DNA of 64,000 bases from Pollenia angustigena (lineage: Eukaryota; Arthropoda; Insecta; Diptera; Polleniidae), in assembly GCA_930367215.1 (NCBI GenBank), contig OV884056.1:249763127-249827126 (forward strand). The letters run 5' to 3'. How positions within the stretch are numbered: the first letter of the stretch is position 1; every line of letters starts with the position of its first letter. This document shows, one piece after another, positions 42,440-53,370 of this stretch. The position numbers and the translations under genes were made by a program. A model generated the notes under the pieces. It was not told where the DNA came from. It searched no databases and saw only the letters and a list, made by a program, of their open reading frames with translations.

Positions 42440-43664
42440 AAAACAAATTTGTAAAACGTAAACGCAACGCCAAAAATTATGTTGAAAACAAAAACAAAAA
42501 AGAAAATATTTCATAATTTTGTTGTTGTTTTCAATCGAAATTTTCGAAAAGGGTCACAAAAAGGGGATTTTCCGGAAAAGGAGGTCAAAAAAAGGGTATT
42601 TCAATAAAAAAAGGTTCAAGTTTTTTATAAGTATTATTTCCCATTTTAATGAACATAATAAGACCAAGTTTTTTTTATAAGCAAACAAAAAAATAATATT
42701 TCAGGTAGGAAGAGCTCATAAATTAATTTTTTATGGAATGCTCTGTCCTGTTTTAAACACCTGACAAAAAGTTTATTCTCTATCATTATAGCTAATTTTT
42801 TCATACTTTTTATGTAATTTTTCGATTTAGCGATGTCAAATAAATTTTAGTGTTTGTTTAAATTTTGCTATCGTTTTTCTGTTAGTGTCAGATTTTTTAA
42901 AGCTTTTACGATTTTTAATAAATATAAAACTTTGCTATTATTCCGCTTTTACCAAATATTTGGGAATTTCCGTTAATTGAGCAATTTTTACCTCTTGTTT
43001 TCATTCGTGTTAGGGCACTCTCAACACTGTCGATTCAAAAGGGGGCGAAAAGTTCAATACCTTTTGCCATTATTAAGGGCGAATTTTTTCGAATAAAACA
43101 TGCTACTGTTTAAGAGAGCAAAACACCAAATTGCATTTTTTTTAATAAAATGTCAAATTTTTGTTTTAAAAAGAAACCACCGTAAAAAATAACAAATATT
43201 TATATGAGTCATGTTTGCTTTTAGGGAAATTGTACTTTACTATCAAAAATCAAGGAGAAGAAAGCATGGAATTGTAAGTTTATACTTTGAGTCTGTTTCA
43301 TATCAAGCAATGCTTATTTCGAAAACATTTGTTTAGCACTTCTGTTCCGCAGTGTTGAAAAAAAAACAAAATGTGAGAGCTATTACCAAAAAAGGGTAAA
43401 AAGTGTCACAAAATAGGTGATAATGATACAAAAGTATAATTTAAAAAAAGGGTCATAAAAGATATCAACACCGTCGAAAAAGGGTCAAATTGATACTTTA
43501 GTATCACAACGGTAACGCTGGCTGCATATCTTGTCGCCTTGATAATTTTAAAACGCAATATGTACCTACATATTTCTATAGAAAGCAACAACAAAATTTT
43601 GACATTGTTTTTGCTTTCAATGTTATTTTTGGCATTGCGTTTGCGTTTTACAAATTTAGGGCCT
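42440..43664. mobile_element. GGCCCTAAATTTG palindromic element, copy interrupted by an insert
   Basis: The left arm (42440-42540: TTTGTAAAACGTAAACGCAA and onward to GTTGTTGTTTTC) and the right arm (about 43515-43664, ending CAAATTTAGGGCCT) match the intact copy at 45838-46113. Between them lies about 970 bp of foreign AT-rich sequence bordered by AAAAGGGTCA words. The left terminal GGCCCT is lost where it joins the family D fragment. Confidence 0.7.
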
Positions 43665-44809
43665 AAATTATTATTTGAAGAAAAAATATTCCAAAAACAA
43701 CAAATTTATTTTGAAAATGTGCTACACCAAAATTTTGCATATAAAAACCAATTAACAGTTATAAAAACAGTATTCCAAACAGCAAAAGAAATCAAAAACT
43801 AAAAAAAAAAAAAATTATTCAAAAAAGAAATTCAAACAATTTCTGCATATTTTTGTAGTAAGCAAATAGTTAGTTGGTTAAAACTTAACTATAAATGCAA
43901 AATTTTTAAAGTAGACTACCAAATTGCTTGCAGGGTACATACATGCAATGGTAGGACGTTTGTATGTATGTATACTGTATACTGTAGGAAATGTCAATAG
44001 CGAAACTGTACTGATACCCTATTTTTGTCACCAGCACTACTAACCAACTGTAGATCCGAAAATGCTTTGTGCTTGATATTGAAACTCCACTAGTGTCCTC
44101 AGAACTATTGCCTTAGAAGTGTTTGCGAGAACATTAGGTAATATTAGAGCCAGAGATTCACTAGTACATTTTAATAGTTCTAGTCTGCATTTATTGATAT
44201 TTTTCTAGATTATTGAACTAATGACTGTTTTCACATTAAGCGATTATCTTTTTTCCAACGAAAAACTGCATATTAAAGAAATTTGGTTTTCTCAATGTCT
44301 TATATTCTGTCGCAAAGCTACCAATAACCAGGACTGCCAAATAAATTTGTGAGGAAATCGTAAATTTCCTGAGATAAAATAAAAAAATAGTCTTTCACGT
44401 TTCGAAAAATCGTCAAAAAAAAATCGGACAACTTAAAAATTTAGTTTTTTTAACAATTGTTGTTTCATTTTGATAAAACAAAAAAAAAATATTAAAAAAC
44501 AAGCATAATTACTTCATACCGTGTTTCAATCGTTTAAGAGATACTGGGAGTCTTTGATTGTCGATGACCGCATTTTTTAATGGTGGGGAAAAACTGTACC
44601 ACGACTGAGATTCTTCGATAGCACAGCGAAAGATGCTTCTTCAATCGTTGTGGGAATCCTTTAAGGCGTGGGTAAAGATAATCTAACGAGACTTTCAAGT
44701 AAAAAATCGTAAGAGACTCATGTAGATATTATCTTACAACTCGTGAAATGTTCGCGTATAATTGTTGAAAATATGAGTTACTAGCTTAACCCGTTGCGCT
44801 TCGCTACAC

Positions 44810-45600
44810 TGCTTTAACCACTTTTTCAGTTGAGAGATATTTAATAAATGCATCCTATGGGAGGTATTTCCCCCCTGCGCCTTCCCGCTTTATTTTTATT
44901 TTCAATAGTGAAGTATACCATCAGAGTGACTTCTACAAAGTTTGAACATTCTTCCTATAACAGTTCTTAAGATATGCGATATTAAACATTGGCGTCCTAT
45001 GGTGGGTACCACTTCCCCCGCTGCTATTTTGTTTCAATTTTGGGGCTCAGAAGATCCTACTACCAAAAGTTCAAACAAATTGCTTGCATCCGCTCTAATT
45101 AATATTTCTATCTATGAGGGGAACTGTTCCTCCTCTGTCCCCCCCGCCCATTACTATATTGAAATTTAAAGTTTGCTATAATAGTAGCTTTAACCACGTT
45201 TGAAGACTCTCCCTTTAATAGTTCTCCAGTTGAGCGATATTTAATATATGCATCCTATGAGAGGTATTTCCCCCATGCGCCTACCCGCTTTATTTTTATT
45301 TTCAATAGTGAAGTATACCATAAGAGTGACTTCTACGAAGTTTCAACATTCTTACTATAACAGTTCTTAAGATATGCGATATTAAACATTGGCGTCCTGT
45401 GGGGAAACCACTTCCCCCGCTGCTACTTTATTTCAATTTTGGGGCTCAGAAGATTTTACTACCAAAAGTTTAACAAAATGCGTGAAGCGGCTCTAAAGAT
45501 ATGCGATATTTAATATTGGCATACAATGGGGGGTACCAATTCCCTTGCCCCTATCGAAGAAATAAGTAGCCTATTTTACTTTTAGGGCTCACGTGATGCC
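44810..45600 (+). repeat. Two tandem units of about 400 bp
   Basis: GCATCCTATGNGAGGTATTT (at about 44850 and 45250) and the following CGCTTTATTTTTATTTTCAA, then GATATGCGATATTAAACATT and CTTCCCCCGCTGCTA, recur with a 400-bp offset. The array ends in a TATATATATA tract at about 45655. It has more CCCC runs than its surroundings. The 75-aa frame at 44942-45169 lies within it and is not called a gene. Confidence 0.75.
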
Positions 45601-45837
45601 ACTGTAATAATAAGGAGTCTATAAGCCAACAAACATACAAACATTTTTAATTTTTATATATATATGTAGATACAGAGAGTAGTAAAAGGTTCATTCAATG
45701 ATGGTTTGACGAAAGATAAACAAAGTGTAACATTGTTGTTTTTGTACTCCGAAAATTATCATTTAAAGATTTTCTTAAGACTTGTATCTTACCTTAAAAA
45801 AAAGCGGCACGCGTAACGGTACGGCTGCTAAACATTT

Positions 45838-46113
45838 AGGCCCTAAATTTGTAAAACGCAAACGCAACGCCAAAAATTATATTGAAAGCAAAAACAAAAT
45901 CGAAAATATTTCATAATTTTGTTGTTGTTTTCTATAGAAATGAATATTGAATTTTTAAATTTTAAACGCTGCATATCTTGTGGCGTTGATAATTTTTAAA
46001 CGCAATATGTATTTCTGTAGAAAGCAACAACAAAATTTTGACAAATTTTTGACATTGTTTTTGCTTTCAATGTTATTTTTGTGATTGCGTTGCGTTTTAC
46101 AAATTTAGGGCCT
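45838..46113. mobile_element. Palindromic element, AGGCCCTAAATTTG ends
   Basis: AGGCCCTAAATTTGTAAAAC, then GCAAACGCAACGCCAAAAAT on the left, is mirrored on the right (TTGCGTTTTACAAATTTAGGGCCT). It is 276 bp. A second, interrupted copy is at 42440-43664. It lies inside the CAGGACTGCC hAT-like element. Confidence 0.75.
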
Positions 46114-46373
46114 TTCTATTATTAAGTAGAAATTTGTAAGCCGACTATGGCCAAAGGGCTAGGTTACTGAAATTTAATAAATAAAATAAATAAACATTCC
46201 AAGAGTAAAAAACGAAAGTGTCAGAAAATTTTATGTTTTATTCAGACTTTGGAGACTGAAGAAAACCTTCACTTTTTAGAAAAAAATCAGCAAATTTGTT
46301 AAAATGCTAAAATCGAAACCAAAAATTGTCAAAATGATGATATATAGTCAAATCTGGCAGCCCTGCCTATAAC

Positions 46374-47272
46374 TCATCTGCCAATAACTCATCTGCCAAT
46401 TATTTATTTTCCTTTTACATATTTGCCGTACAGATAAATTCACTCACCAGACTTCCAACTTCTACATGTATTTTGAGAGGTGTAGCCAACTGCAAACAAT
46501 GTTTTTTGTTGGTATATTGAGAAACCCAAAATCGTTAACGGTCAGTTTATCGGTCTTATAAATTTATTTGTTTTTGTTTATTTTTTGCCACTTTCTTATT
46601 CATTTATATTAAGCAGGTGGGGCCTAACTCTGCTTATGTAAATCAAAATGCAAATCTTTTATTTAATTTTTTTCCGAGATTTCGTGAATTTTATGTTCAC
46701 TTCTTTGTTTTTTATTAAAGGTTGCATCGTTTTCACCAATTTTACCTTTAAAGATGCCAACAAATTTATCTTGATTCTCAAAGACAGGCAAAAGTGTAGA
46801 CGCTTTGTTGACCGTGTCATTAAAAAGCCACCAAGATAATCGTAAAAAGTGGCAACTTGGTGACATACATACTTTTAATACTTTAAACTTTTTAATAAAG
46901 TTAGTTATCAGTGTATATTTTACGGCATGTGTTCATACATTTTCTCAAAAATAATCTTTAATATTAACAAAACTTTTTTAGCACCATCACAATAGAGAAA
47001 AAATATTTGCCATAAGTTAATTTAAATATTTGATTTTTTTAATTCATTAAATTTTTTGTTGTAGCTTATATCATAAAATTTATTGTACGAACATAATTGT
47101 GTATGCCCACTGTACTCGATAGAGTTTTGTGCATTTATAAAAAATTTTTAAAGTGAAGTATGTTTTAGGGCTTGTAAAATAAAAAACTTTTTTTGTTTTT
47201 AATTTAACAACAATAAGCACAGTATTTGTTTGCAATTGTGTCTATGTACCAATGCTGCCAGAACTGGATTAT
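46374..47272. other. No feature recognised
   Basis: A 16-base pair of tandem copies (CAATAACTCATCTGC) opens the stretch. The rest is AT-rich with overlapping chance frames on both strands near 46650-46866. Confidence 0.4.
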
Positions 47273-47280
47273 CTAAAATG

Positions 47281-48439
47281 CAGTGTTGCCACTTTGTGCG
47301 TAATTACCCGAATTTGGTATAATTTTTACTGTCGTGGGTAGAGCTTGGGTAATTTCTCTTAGGTGTAATTCAGGTGTTTTTTAAAATTCCTACTTCAGAT
47401 ACCCAAATAAAATCAAGATTCGATATCAGTGATGACATTTATTTCTGTTTTAAATATTGTTGATAAAAAAATCAAGTCTTCTGAACGAAAGCCTTGGTTT
47501 CTTTTTAAGAAAAATCTTCAATCATTTAATATATATTTTCAAAAGTTCGAAAATGAATGTCGTAAGATGGACTCTTAGATTTAGATAAATCATAGTGATT
47601 AAGAACCTGAGGTTTACTGAAAAAAGTTATTCAAACTAAAAACTATCCTGGCGGAAGAAATGTTTCCAATATTCTAACATATTCACCCCAATTGCAAAAT
47701 GGGAAAAGTTATAAACTCGCGCGGAATTTTGAGTCTTAATTGGGCTGATAATTAATTTTATTTTTATCTGGCAACTTTCAAAAGCTTTAGCTTGAATAAT
47801 ATTTAACGCCCTTAACAGTTGTAAAACTGAATTACGAAAGGGACAGACGTATAAATCCCTGCAGGCATTTGGCTTACTAATTAGGGTATAAGGGGTATTT
47901 TTAAGACCATGAAACTTAAAATGGTAGACAACACAAAAAAAAATTATTTTAATCACAGATTTATACGTGGCATTATCAATTGAAACTTATTTCAAACAAA
48001 TAGGCACCGCTCCTGTTCTTGACGAAATGCATTGCAGACGTCCAATTTTGATCCTATCTTTCGAGAATTTCTGGCTGCATGTCAGGAATTCAATAAACAA
48101 TGTTGAAATCCAAGACGTTAATTGTTGCTGGTTTATCAGCATTTTGAACCTTATCTATTTATATATGCAACCAAACGTGGAAATTAAACTCACTATCTTA
48201 GAAGTTTTATTTTATGTTTTATTAATAGTTTTTTAAATCTTTAATTTTATTTTTGTTAATTTATTTTAACAGTTTTACTAATATTAATCTTCTTTCAATG
48301 AGTTTGTTGTGTTTTGCTTCTTTGTAAATGTCTTTTTATTAAATAAAACTTAAATTTTATTTCAGGTGTTATTTAATTTAAATTGGGTAATTTCGCTTCA
48401 TTTCAAGTGTAATTTTGAATTTTGCTGGTGGCAACACTG
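47281..48439. mobile_element. hAT element, CAGTGTTGCCAC ends
   Basis: A perfect 8-bp duplication CTAAAATG lies at 47273-47280 and 48440-48447. The ends are CAGTGTTGCCAC and, in reverse complement, CAGTGTTGCCACCAGC. Both subterminal regions carry TTACCC and AGGTGTAATT words. It is 1159 bp. Two unrecognised frames, 106 aa minus (47636-47956) and 89 aa plus (47967-48236), lie in the middle; neither shows a transposase motif that I can name. Confidence 0.9.
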
Positions 48440-48473
48440 CTAAAATGGCAAAAAAAAAGACAAAAATAGCTTA

Positions 48474-48737
48474 GTGCAGGTTCACACAGGTCAAGTTTAC
48501 TTGAACAGTTTTATTTAAATTTTCTTTTGAACTTGCGTTCACGTTCATGCACAAAATTAATTTTTGTTTTCTTTTCCTTCAACTTTGTAGCTTTTTATTA
48601 TATTACGGATGAAAAAAGAAAAGCAAAACAAAAACTGACTGGTACGGTCTAGTATGTACCCCTTTTCATTCTCTATACCCCTCTCTCCTAAAAGCTCAAG
48701 ACTTGAAGAGTCAAACTTGACCTGTGTGAACCAGCAC
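48474..48737. mobile_element. TWA-flanked MITE, GTGCAGGTTCACAC ends
   Basis: It is flanked by TTA on both sides (48471-48473, 48738-48740). The ends GTGCAGGTTCACACAGGTCA / TGACCTGTGTGAACCAGCAC are close to those of 36679-36820, as is the CTCTCTCCTAAAAGCTCAAG block. It is 264 bp, longer than its relatives because of a central insert. It sits between two oppositely oriented hAT elements. Confidence 0.85.
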
Positions 48738-48755
48738 TTATTACCGTGTTCAGAT

Positions 48756-49142
48756 CAGTGTTACCACCAGAAAAATTCAAAACTACACTTGAGATGAAGC
48801 AAAATTACCCAATTTAAATGAAATTACACCTGATATAAAATTTAAGTTTTATTTAATAAAAAGACATTTTCAAAGAAGCAAAAACTCAACAAACTTATTG
48901 GAAGAAAAAGTCAAACTGTTAAGATTCTTATTGTAACTTAAAAAAAAAAAAAATAATAAAAATAACATTAAAGACTAAAAAAACAATTAATAAAGTTTAA
49001 CTTCCACATTTGGTTATTGTGGTATCTGAAGTAAGAATTTAAATAACACCTGAATTACACCTAAGAGAAAATACCGAAGCTCTACCCACGACAGTAAAAA
49101 TTATACCAAATTCGGGTAATTACCCACAAAATGGCAACATTG
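48756..49142. mobile_element. hAT MITE, CAGTGTTACCACCAG ends (relative of 47281-48439)
   Basis: A perfect 8-bp duplication GTTCAGAT lies at 48748-48755 and 49143-49150. It is 387 bp and matches both ends of the 1159-bp element in reverse orientation, with the middle deleted. It landed inside the left terminal repeat of the CCGTGTTCAGATAT element. Confidence 0.9.
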
Positions 49143-49349
49143 GTTCAGATATACCTTTATTGACATAATTATCTTTCTGTTCACACATACACAATTTAGC
49201 TTACATTGCAGCCACACGATCAAGCTTTTCTTGATAGTCTTTTACATATACTGTTTGTCAAAATATGCAAAAATTGGCAGCTGTGACGTAGGCTGCGCGC
49301 AAGTTGAAAGCAATTTACTTTTTCAAGATGTCGTCGCCGAGAAAACAAC

Positions 49350-49556
49350 TCAAAATGTTTTGCTATTTTCCACTTTTGATTTTTCTGCACTGTAGGCTGT
49401 TCGAAGGGTCTTTATTTTTTTCTTTACTTCTTCCACTGGCATTTTTGTTTCAGAAGCTATAGACTCGTAGGCTTTTATTTTCAAATCATTTCGCCTATAT
49501 GATGAAAGATTCATAAAATGTCATGGCTTCTGTACAGCTCTATGAATCGCAGAACA
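49350..49556 (-). pseudogene. MADF-domain (Adf-1-type) DNA-binding protein relic
   Basis: Reading down from 49556, RFIELYRSHDIL is followed by a disrupted segment. After a frameshift come KAYESIASETKMPVEEVKKK and IKTLRTAYSAEKSKVENSK, then a stop. This order (F-I-E-x-Y-R, K-A-Y-x-x-I-A, V-K-K-K-I-x-x-L-R-T-x-Y) is the MADF domain fold. MADF proteins are insect transcription factors and are also the second protein of some PIF/Harbinger transposons. Here it lies inside a TIR element, and the tryptophan after D-I-L is a stop, so it is a decayed transposon gene rather than a host gene. It is too broken to be called as one frame. Confidence 0.75.
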
Positions 49557-50539
49557 TAATTTTGCTTATTAATTTTATAAATAAATTTTATTAAAAAAAC
49601 ATATTTCACTATTTTTTTAGGTTTTTAGTTAAAATTTTAAAATTCCCGCAACAATTTGTAAAAAAAAAGAACTTCAGCTTTTGCCGGCAAAATATTTGTG
49701 AAAAAAAAACAAAAACAACTTCAAAAGATTTGTAATAAGATGTTTTCTTGAACGAAAATTGATACACTCACTGGCAAGAGAATTTTAGAGGCAAGTTCGT
49801 ATCAATTTTTAAAAGTATGAGTGTATTGGTAAAAAAGTGTGAGTGTATTAAAACTTGATAGGCAAAACTTGATCGTGTAGCCCTCAAGTTACTCAATTAG
49901 CAATATGCAATTAAACAACATTTGACATCTTTAAAGAAAAAATAAAATAAACATCTGGCTTTTGCGCGACCTAATGGATGGGCCTTCGTTTTTGTTGTTT
50001 TGTTGCTGGCAAAAATGTCAAAACACTTTGTTTAGTGAGTTGGGTTTTACTCACTAAACACACTTGTGACAGTGCATTTTAGTGTTGCATTTTAATTTTA
50101 ATCAATATTTATAACAATTTCGTATTAATTGAGCAATAACTAAATTGCAATTTTGTATGGATAATTGAGCTCAATAATGGCATTTATTGCGTAAAACTCA
50201 ATTAAGGTGCATATCTGAACACGGTATAACAGTGGCTAAATACAAAAGAAAATAACTCATTTAATTATATACATAAAAACAAATCGAGGTCATATTAACA
50301 AAACTCAAGTAAATAGAATTATTTTTTAAACAAAATTAGAGTGCAAGTGAGAATTGATATAAAAATTGGTATTAAGAAGGTTTTAAAAATTACGAATTAA
50401 TTAATAGAATTCATGGTGAAATTAACAAAAATTAAATTGTTTTTGTTAACCAAAAAAAAAAAGTGCAAAAGTGTGTTTTAAAATAATATTAATACGATTT
50501 TTACTCTAAAAACAAAGTATTATCCACTTTTGCAGAGAT

Positions 50540-50890
50540 AGACGGTTTCGAAAATCCATTTAAAACAGACATCCTGTGGAAAATTGTCTCCTAGAAGCGA
50601 CAGAACTCATTTAAAAATTTTAGTATTTCTGCGCTATATCCATTCATTTTAGGTATAATATTTCAGTAAACAAGCGTTTATGCCTGTCTAGCAAAATTAG
50701 AAGATCTAAGGTATCTCCAGACTTTTTCTTTGGCTAAACCACAGCGTAGGATAGACAGAGGATATTCCTAATTTTTTTATAAGATTTTCCCAAGGTCAGT
50801 TCTTGTAGACTTAAAGGAACTTTTACTAGGTTTAGTGGTGACCGTGTCTTCAACAGTTTTGAAATGCTGAGCCATGTTAAGTAGTTCAAT
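50540..50890 (-). pseudogene. hAT transposase remnant, second copy (reverse)
   Basis: The reverse strand aligns block by block with 36830-37090: CTACTTAACAT, GTTGAAGACA, ACCTAGTAAA, AGAACTGACCTT, CTATCCTACGCTGTGG, AGTCTGGAGATACCT and ATGAGTTCTGTCGC occur in the same order. Between the last two blocks this copy keeps about 100 extra bases that the 36.8-kb copy lost. Stops and frameshifts are frequent. It is a fossil of the same DREF/ZBED1-like hAT family. Confidence 0.6.
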
Positions 50891-50899
50891 AAGATCAAT

Positions 50900-51610
50900 T
50901 GTCTTTATTTATTGAAATTGGCGACAAAATAAGTCACCAATTTTTGGGACTCTGAACTATTCTGCATCTGAGTTTATTCATGTCTTGCATTTTTCTATAA
51001 CATTCGAAGAACGAAAAATTATGTTTTTTCAACTTACTTTAAGTACGAGTCGTATTTAAAAATTTAAGTACAAATAACACTTAAACTTACTTAAAAACTT
51101 TTAAATTTTTGTTTTTAAATTGTACTTTTTTTATTTAATTTTCTTTTTTTTTTTCTTTATTAAATTGTTGTAGCTTTTTTTTCTATTAACATTAGTAATC
51201 GTGCTCTATAATTATAAGATATTTTCTTGTTGAGCAGGATTTCAATAAATAAATTAATAAATAAAATAAATAAATAACAAAATGTTCATTTCCTGTGCAT
51301 TGCATTCATCTTCGCCTTCAGAGGAAGAATAAAAACCCACACTCAACATTTTAGTTAATAAAATTTTTTAATAAATTAAATGAATAAAAATTTGCGCCCA
51401 CAGACTTCATTTGTTTATTTTGACAGTTTTGATAGCAGGGTGTATCACAATAATTTAAAAATGTTTAATCTTTGACATTTATAAAATTATCTTATAGGAA
51501 AATATTACACGATACCATTGAATTTTAAATTCTACTACAAATACGCCCGTAGTCGATATACGCCTACTCCAAACACGAAAAGGGTGCTTATTTACATCTT
51601 TAAAAAGTAA
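50900..51610. other. No feature recognised
   Basis: AT-rich DNA with TAAATAAATA runs (about 51235-51285) and no frame worth calling. Confidence 0.4.
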
Positions 51611-51611
51611 A

Positions 51612-52066
51612 ATTGAGAACTCTTGCTTCTCATTTAGTTTATATTTTTAGTTATATACATATGTATGTACATTGTTCATTTAAAGTAAAAACCACTTCGG
51701 GAATGATGCTGGTGTTTCATAATTGAAATTCTGTAGGGTGTAAAACGGGTAAGTAAATCAATCATAATAAAATTCTCCTTCTAATTTCTCTTTTGGTTTA
51801 CTTCAAGTATGAATTATAATACTTGAATCAAACGCATTTTGAGATTGGTTCAATCTCAGTTTAACTAAAATCAATCTCATTTTCGGATTATGTCAAGTTC
51901 GAATTCAGAATAGAATATGGATAGTTTCAGTATTTCGCGATTGAAAATCCTAACTTGAATCAATCGTTCTGTACTTGATGCAAGAAAATCCGTACTAACC
52001 GTAATAATTACATATATCGCTTCAGATTGATTTGAGTACGGATGGATTGATTTTTCTTTTGAGTAT
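51612..52066 (-). mobile_element. Inverted-repeat element L, copy 2
   Basis: Reverse copy of 4879-5420. It ends at 52066 with GATTGATTTTTCTTTTGAGT. Shared blocks include TGAGTACGGATGGATTG, ATCAATCTCATTTTCGGATT, GGGTGTAAAACGGGTAA, GGGAATGATGCTGG and ACTCTTGCTTCTCATTTAGT. The 119-aa minus frame at 51877-52236 starts outside the element and runs through this non-coding repeat, so it is not a gene. Confidence 0.75.
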
Positions 52067-52214
52067 AGCAGTGGCTTTGGTAGTGGATTTTGTAGTCTCT
52101 TGTAACTTTGTATCAAAATGGTTTTTATTCTCAAAATTATTAAAAATAAACAGAAAAATCTTGAAACGAACAAATACATACAAGATTTATCAATGAGAGA
52201 CCATTTTGCAACTA

Positions 52215-52911
52215 CCCAGCGGGAAAATGTAATCAATAGGAAAGGAAAATGTAATACATTTATTGATCAATATTTGATTCCAGAACTCATTACTCTTAAC
52301 ACAGAACATGTCCTAGGATTGTAATAAATTACTTAAATGTATACTGGGAATGACTTAAATAATTCTAAAAACTACGAATAATTGTCACGAACAGAAGAAA
52401 AAACACGAACATTTTTTACGAACAGAACACAATGCTTTCCTTGTTCTGCCAATTAGAGAATATACGTGGTAATCAAATCATAATTATTGTGTCAATAAAA
52501 TTAGCTTCTCGATTACCATGAATGCAAAATTATTCTTTCGAAAATAATACATTATTTATTTAATTATTTATTCAACATTTTTCATTTTTTTTTCGAATTT
52601 ATTCTATGAGCTAAATTTCAGTTATGTACATTCAATATACCTCATTGCTTTCCAACGGAAGGCTTAGGTAAAATGTAAAAAGAAAATACAATATAATAGT
52701 CTGGTAGTGTATAAAGTCATTTCTGAAAAATTGTAGGAATAGAACTATTACAAAAAAGCTTTATAAAATACATAACTGAAATTTAGCTCATAGAATAAAT
52801 TCGAAAAAAAATGAAAAATGTTGAATATAATATAAAGTTACCTTCGGAAGGAAATAATTCCCAGTTTCTATTTAATTATTTATGTAATCAATTCCTTATT
52901 TTCCCGCTGGG
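52215..52911. mobile_element. TA-flanked TIR element, CCCAGCGGGAAAAT ends
   Basis: CCCAGCGGGAAAATGTAATC at the left is mirrored by ATTTTCCCGCTGGG at the right. TA lies at 52213-52214 and 52912-52913. It is about 700 bp including a nested 297-bp palindromic element with its 15-bp duplication. The superfamily is not certain; the TA flank suggests Tc1/mariner-like. Confidence 0.65.
52572..52868. mobile_element. Palindromic element, TCAACATTTTTC...CCCAGTTTC, with 15-bp TSD
   Basis: A perfect 15-bp duplication TATTTAATTATTTAT lies at 52557-52571 and 52869-52883. The arms match those of 33715-33909 (CGAATTTATTCTATGAGCTA). The loop here is about 130 bp longer, with TTCCAACGGAAGG and a 3' CCTTCGGAAGG hairpin. 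It is non-coding. The length of the duplication fits target-primed insertion better than cut-and-paste. Confidence 0.8.
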
Positions 52912-52913
52912 TA

Positions 52914-53367
52914 TGGTGCAAGGGTGTGTAGAAACAACAAAAACAAGAGAACAATACAAACCACATTATTTTCATGTTTAAAAAGTAAAATGTCAACCAC
53001 GACTCAAAAAATTAAAACGCTTGAAACTTTTTTTCAAATATGGGAGAAAGGAAAAAAACACCCAAACTTTACTATGCCGAGGTACATATTTTACAATTAC
53101 AATTTTTAAAAAGCAAAAATAAAGTTTAAATTGACTTTCTCTTTGATTCATTTTTAGTAACTGAACAACCTAAACAAAAGCGGCAAGCGTTTTTTTAAAC
53201 ATGAAAATTTTATCTAAATAAAATTTCAATAAAACAAACCGACATAGCGATCTGTCAAATAAGATTTATCAGCCGGGTGGTATCTAATTCGCATTCTAAT
53301 GGTTTGTTTCGTATAAATTGTATGCAAATGAGAAGTTTTGACATACAAAAAACCCTTCCGCTCTTAT
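52914..53367 (+). other. Unassigned stretch with a small unrecognised frame
   Basis: A 61-aa frame at 52924-53109 includes KIKTLETFFQIWEKGKKHPN. I do not recognise it, and nothing upstream marks it as a gene. It may be a transposon exon fragment or chance. Confidence 0.25.
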
Positions 53368-53370
53368 TTA

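Larger units (their letters stand above)
41979..43937. mobile_element. TIR-bounded nest, TACCCTGCAAGCAA ends
   Basis: TACCCTGCAAGCAA at about 41979 is mirrored by TTGCTTGCAGGGTA at about 43924. The interior contains a family D fragment (42140-42435) and an interrupted copy of the GGCCCTAAATTTG palindromic element. The target duplication is unclear, so the pairing is tentative. Confidence 0.5.
44329..46365. mobile_element. hAT-like element, CAGGACTGCC ends, with amplified interior
   Basis: The ends CAGGACTGCCAAATAAATTT and, in reverse complement, CAGGGCTGCCAGATTTGAC are flanked by CCAATAAC (44321-44328) and CCTATAAC (46366-46373), matching at 7 of 8. The interior has a 400-bp tandem repeat and a nested palindromic element. 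A related end, CAGTGCTGCCAGACAAATTT, occurs alone at about 63336. No transposase is visible. Confidence 0.7.
48744..50224. mobile_element. TIR element, CCGTGTTCAGATAT ends, TA-flanked, with MADF relic
   Basis: CCGTGTTCAGAT at 48744 (broken by a hAT insertion, then continued as ATACC after it) is mirrored by ATATCTGAACACGG at 50211-50224. TA lies on both sides. Inside is a second inverted pair, GCCACACGATCAAGC (about 49210) / CTTGATCGTGTAGCC (about 49868-49882). A minus-strand MADF-domain relic at 49350-49556 suggests a PIF/Harbinger-type source, as some carry a MADF/Myb-like protein. This is an inference. Confidence 0.55.

Noticed and set aside
43539..43802. 87-aa plus frame
   Set aside because: It runs from a palindromic repeat arm into unrelated AT-rich DNA.
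47636..48236. 106-aa minus and 89-aa plus frames in a hAT element considered as transposase
   Set aside because: No BED, DDE or C-terminal dimerisation motif could be identified. LEYWK is suggestive, but nothing after it fits.
51877..52236. 119-aa minus frame
   Set aside because: It spans the end of inverted-repeat element L and its flank, other copies of L do not keep the frame, and no motif is recognised.
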